The notes below the pieces were generated by a model. It worked only from the letters and a program-made list of their open reading frames with translations. It did not search any database and had not been told where the DNA came from. This document shows positions 13,621 through 14,153 of a stretch of DNA of 14,153 nt, one piece after another (positions within the stretch are counted from its first letter, which is position 1; each line of letters starts with the position of its first letter). This stretch comes from Eubacterium sp. (GTDB taxonomy: Bacteria; Bacillota_A; Clostridia; Lachnospirales; Lachnospiraceae): positions 1 to 14,153 of the forward strand of contig JAILEL010000335.1 of NCBI GenBank assembly GCA_024687845.1, written 5' to 3'. A program made the position numbers and the translations under genes.

Positions 13621-14153
13621 ATGTCAGATGAGATGATTATAGAATTTTGCTCGCCTACCCTTGCGGGGATTAAGACGGGTAATCTGTTTTCTTGTGAATA
13701 TTCCGATTATAAACAACTGGTGAAGGATCTTAGAAGGGTTAATAGTATTTTTGTTAAAAAGGGGATTAAGGCTTTGCCTATAAGGTATCTTAATCACAGG
13801 GCTCTTATTTATATATTCCGACCATCCTTCCTGAAAAGAGACCTCTGTGATAAAGATACCGCCTTCCTGCTTAAAGGACTGGGGTATGATGTTAACGATA
13901 TTAATGGATGCATAAGGTGTCTGAGGAATAAACTTGATCTGATTGAGTCAAGCAAGGATTTTCCTCATGAAATAGGCTTATTCTTAGGATATCCGGTTGA
14001 GGATGTGAAGGGATTCATAAAATATAAAGGTGAATGTTCAAAATGTATCGGCTGCTGGAAGGTATATGGAGATGTGATGAAGGCTGAAGATACATTTGAC
14101 AGATATAAGAAGTGTACAAATGATTATGTAAAAAGATTCAGACAGGGAACTCC
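13621..14153 (+). CDS. DUF3793-family protein, 3' end outside the window
   Basis: At least 177 residues, running off the window. The ATG at 13621 is preceded by only a weak AAAGGG site. FPHEIGLFLGYPVEDVKGFI, GCWKVYGD and the late YKKCTNDYVKRF are the conserved core of DUF3793, a family of unknown function common in Clostridia and often near feoAB and flavodoxin genes. The segment GECSKCIGCW contains a CxxCxxC pattern (C139, C142, C145). If not just a family feature, this could bind metal or act in redox chemistry. It has its own promoter, with the FeoA-domain gene upstream. Confidence 0.85.
   Translation, partial: MSDEMIIEFCSPTLAGIKTGNLFSCEYSDYKQLVKDLRRVNSIFVKKGIKALPIRYLNHRALIYIFRPSFLKRDLCDKDTAFLLKGLGYDVNDINGCIRCLRNKLDLIESSKDFPHEIGLFLGYPVEDVKGFIKYKGECSKCIGCWKVYGDVMKAEDTFDRYKKCTNDYVKRFRQGT

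Overview
The window looks like chromosome from a low-GC, Gram-positive anaerobe of the Clostridia, most likely a Lachnospiraceae member (Butyrivibrio/Roseburia-like). This is inferred from AT-rich sequence, strong GGAGG ribosome binding sites, some TTG starts, a PcsB-type coiled-coil M23 hydrolase, a TetR/ABC/FtsX cassette with a YhgE-like acidic coiled coil, and a DUF3793 protein. Every gene I can support is on the + strand.

Layout. (1) 1-1166: the 3' part of a secreted peptidoglycan hydrolase (PcsB-like coiled coil plus M23 LytM domain), ended by a terminator at 1240-1292. (2) 1301-1498: a gene-free stretch that folds on paper into a compact multibranch structure. A 9-bp closing stem encloses three hairpins with tandem G.A pairs and a GNRA-type loop, and a perfect 10-bp palindrome follows. 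It is an unassigned structured RNA or palindromic intergenic element, and the most novel object in the window. (3) 1573-7434: a five-gene Ter-type operon. It encodes TerD-(10-residue repeat linker)-vWA, beta-helix-TerD, a CitE/HpcH-like TIM-barrel lyase, an ATP-grasp ligase and a Cof-type HAD phosphatase, and ends in a terminator whose left arm is coding sequence. (4) 7521-8691: a ZIP-family metal transporter followed by a small membrane-anchored protein with a Cys-Cys motif and a heavy-metal-associated (HMA) domain. (5) 8728-13098: a TetR regulator with promoter and palindromic operators, then an ABC ATPase and a large FtsX-like permease preceded by a related operator half-matching the first two. 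(6) 13128-14153: a FeoA-domain protein with its own promoter and terminator, then a DUF3793 protein cut by the window end.

How it fits together. The Ter genes combine metal-linked TerD/vWA scaffold proteins with three enzymes (lyase, ATP-grasp ligase, phosphatase). In published comparative genomics of Ter systems these enzymes are predicted to make a small nucleoside-like metabolite. The phosphoribosyltransferase and StiP-type partners usually found with them, and TerC/TerB, are not in this window. ZIP, HMA and FeoA genes lie alongside, so much of the window has a metal-homeostasis/stress theme. The TetR/ABC/FtsX cassette looks like an independent, self-regulated envelope or efflux unit. All function calls come from reading motifs by eye; no database search was possible.
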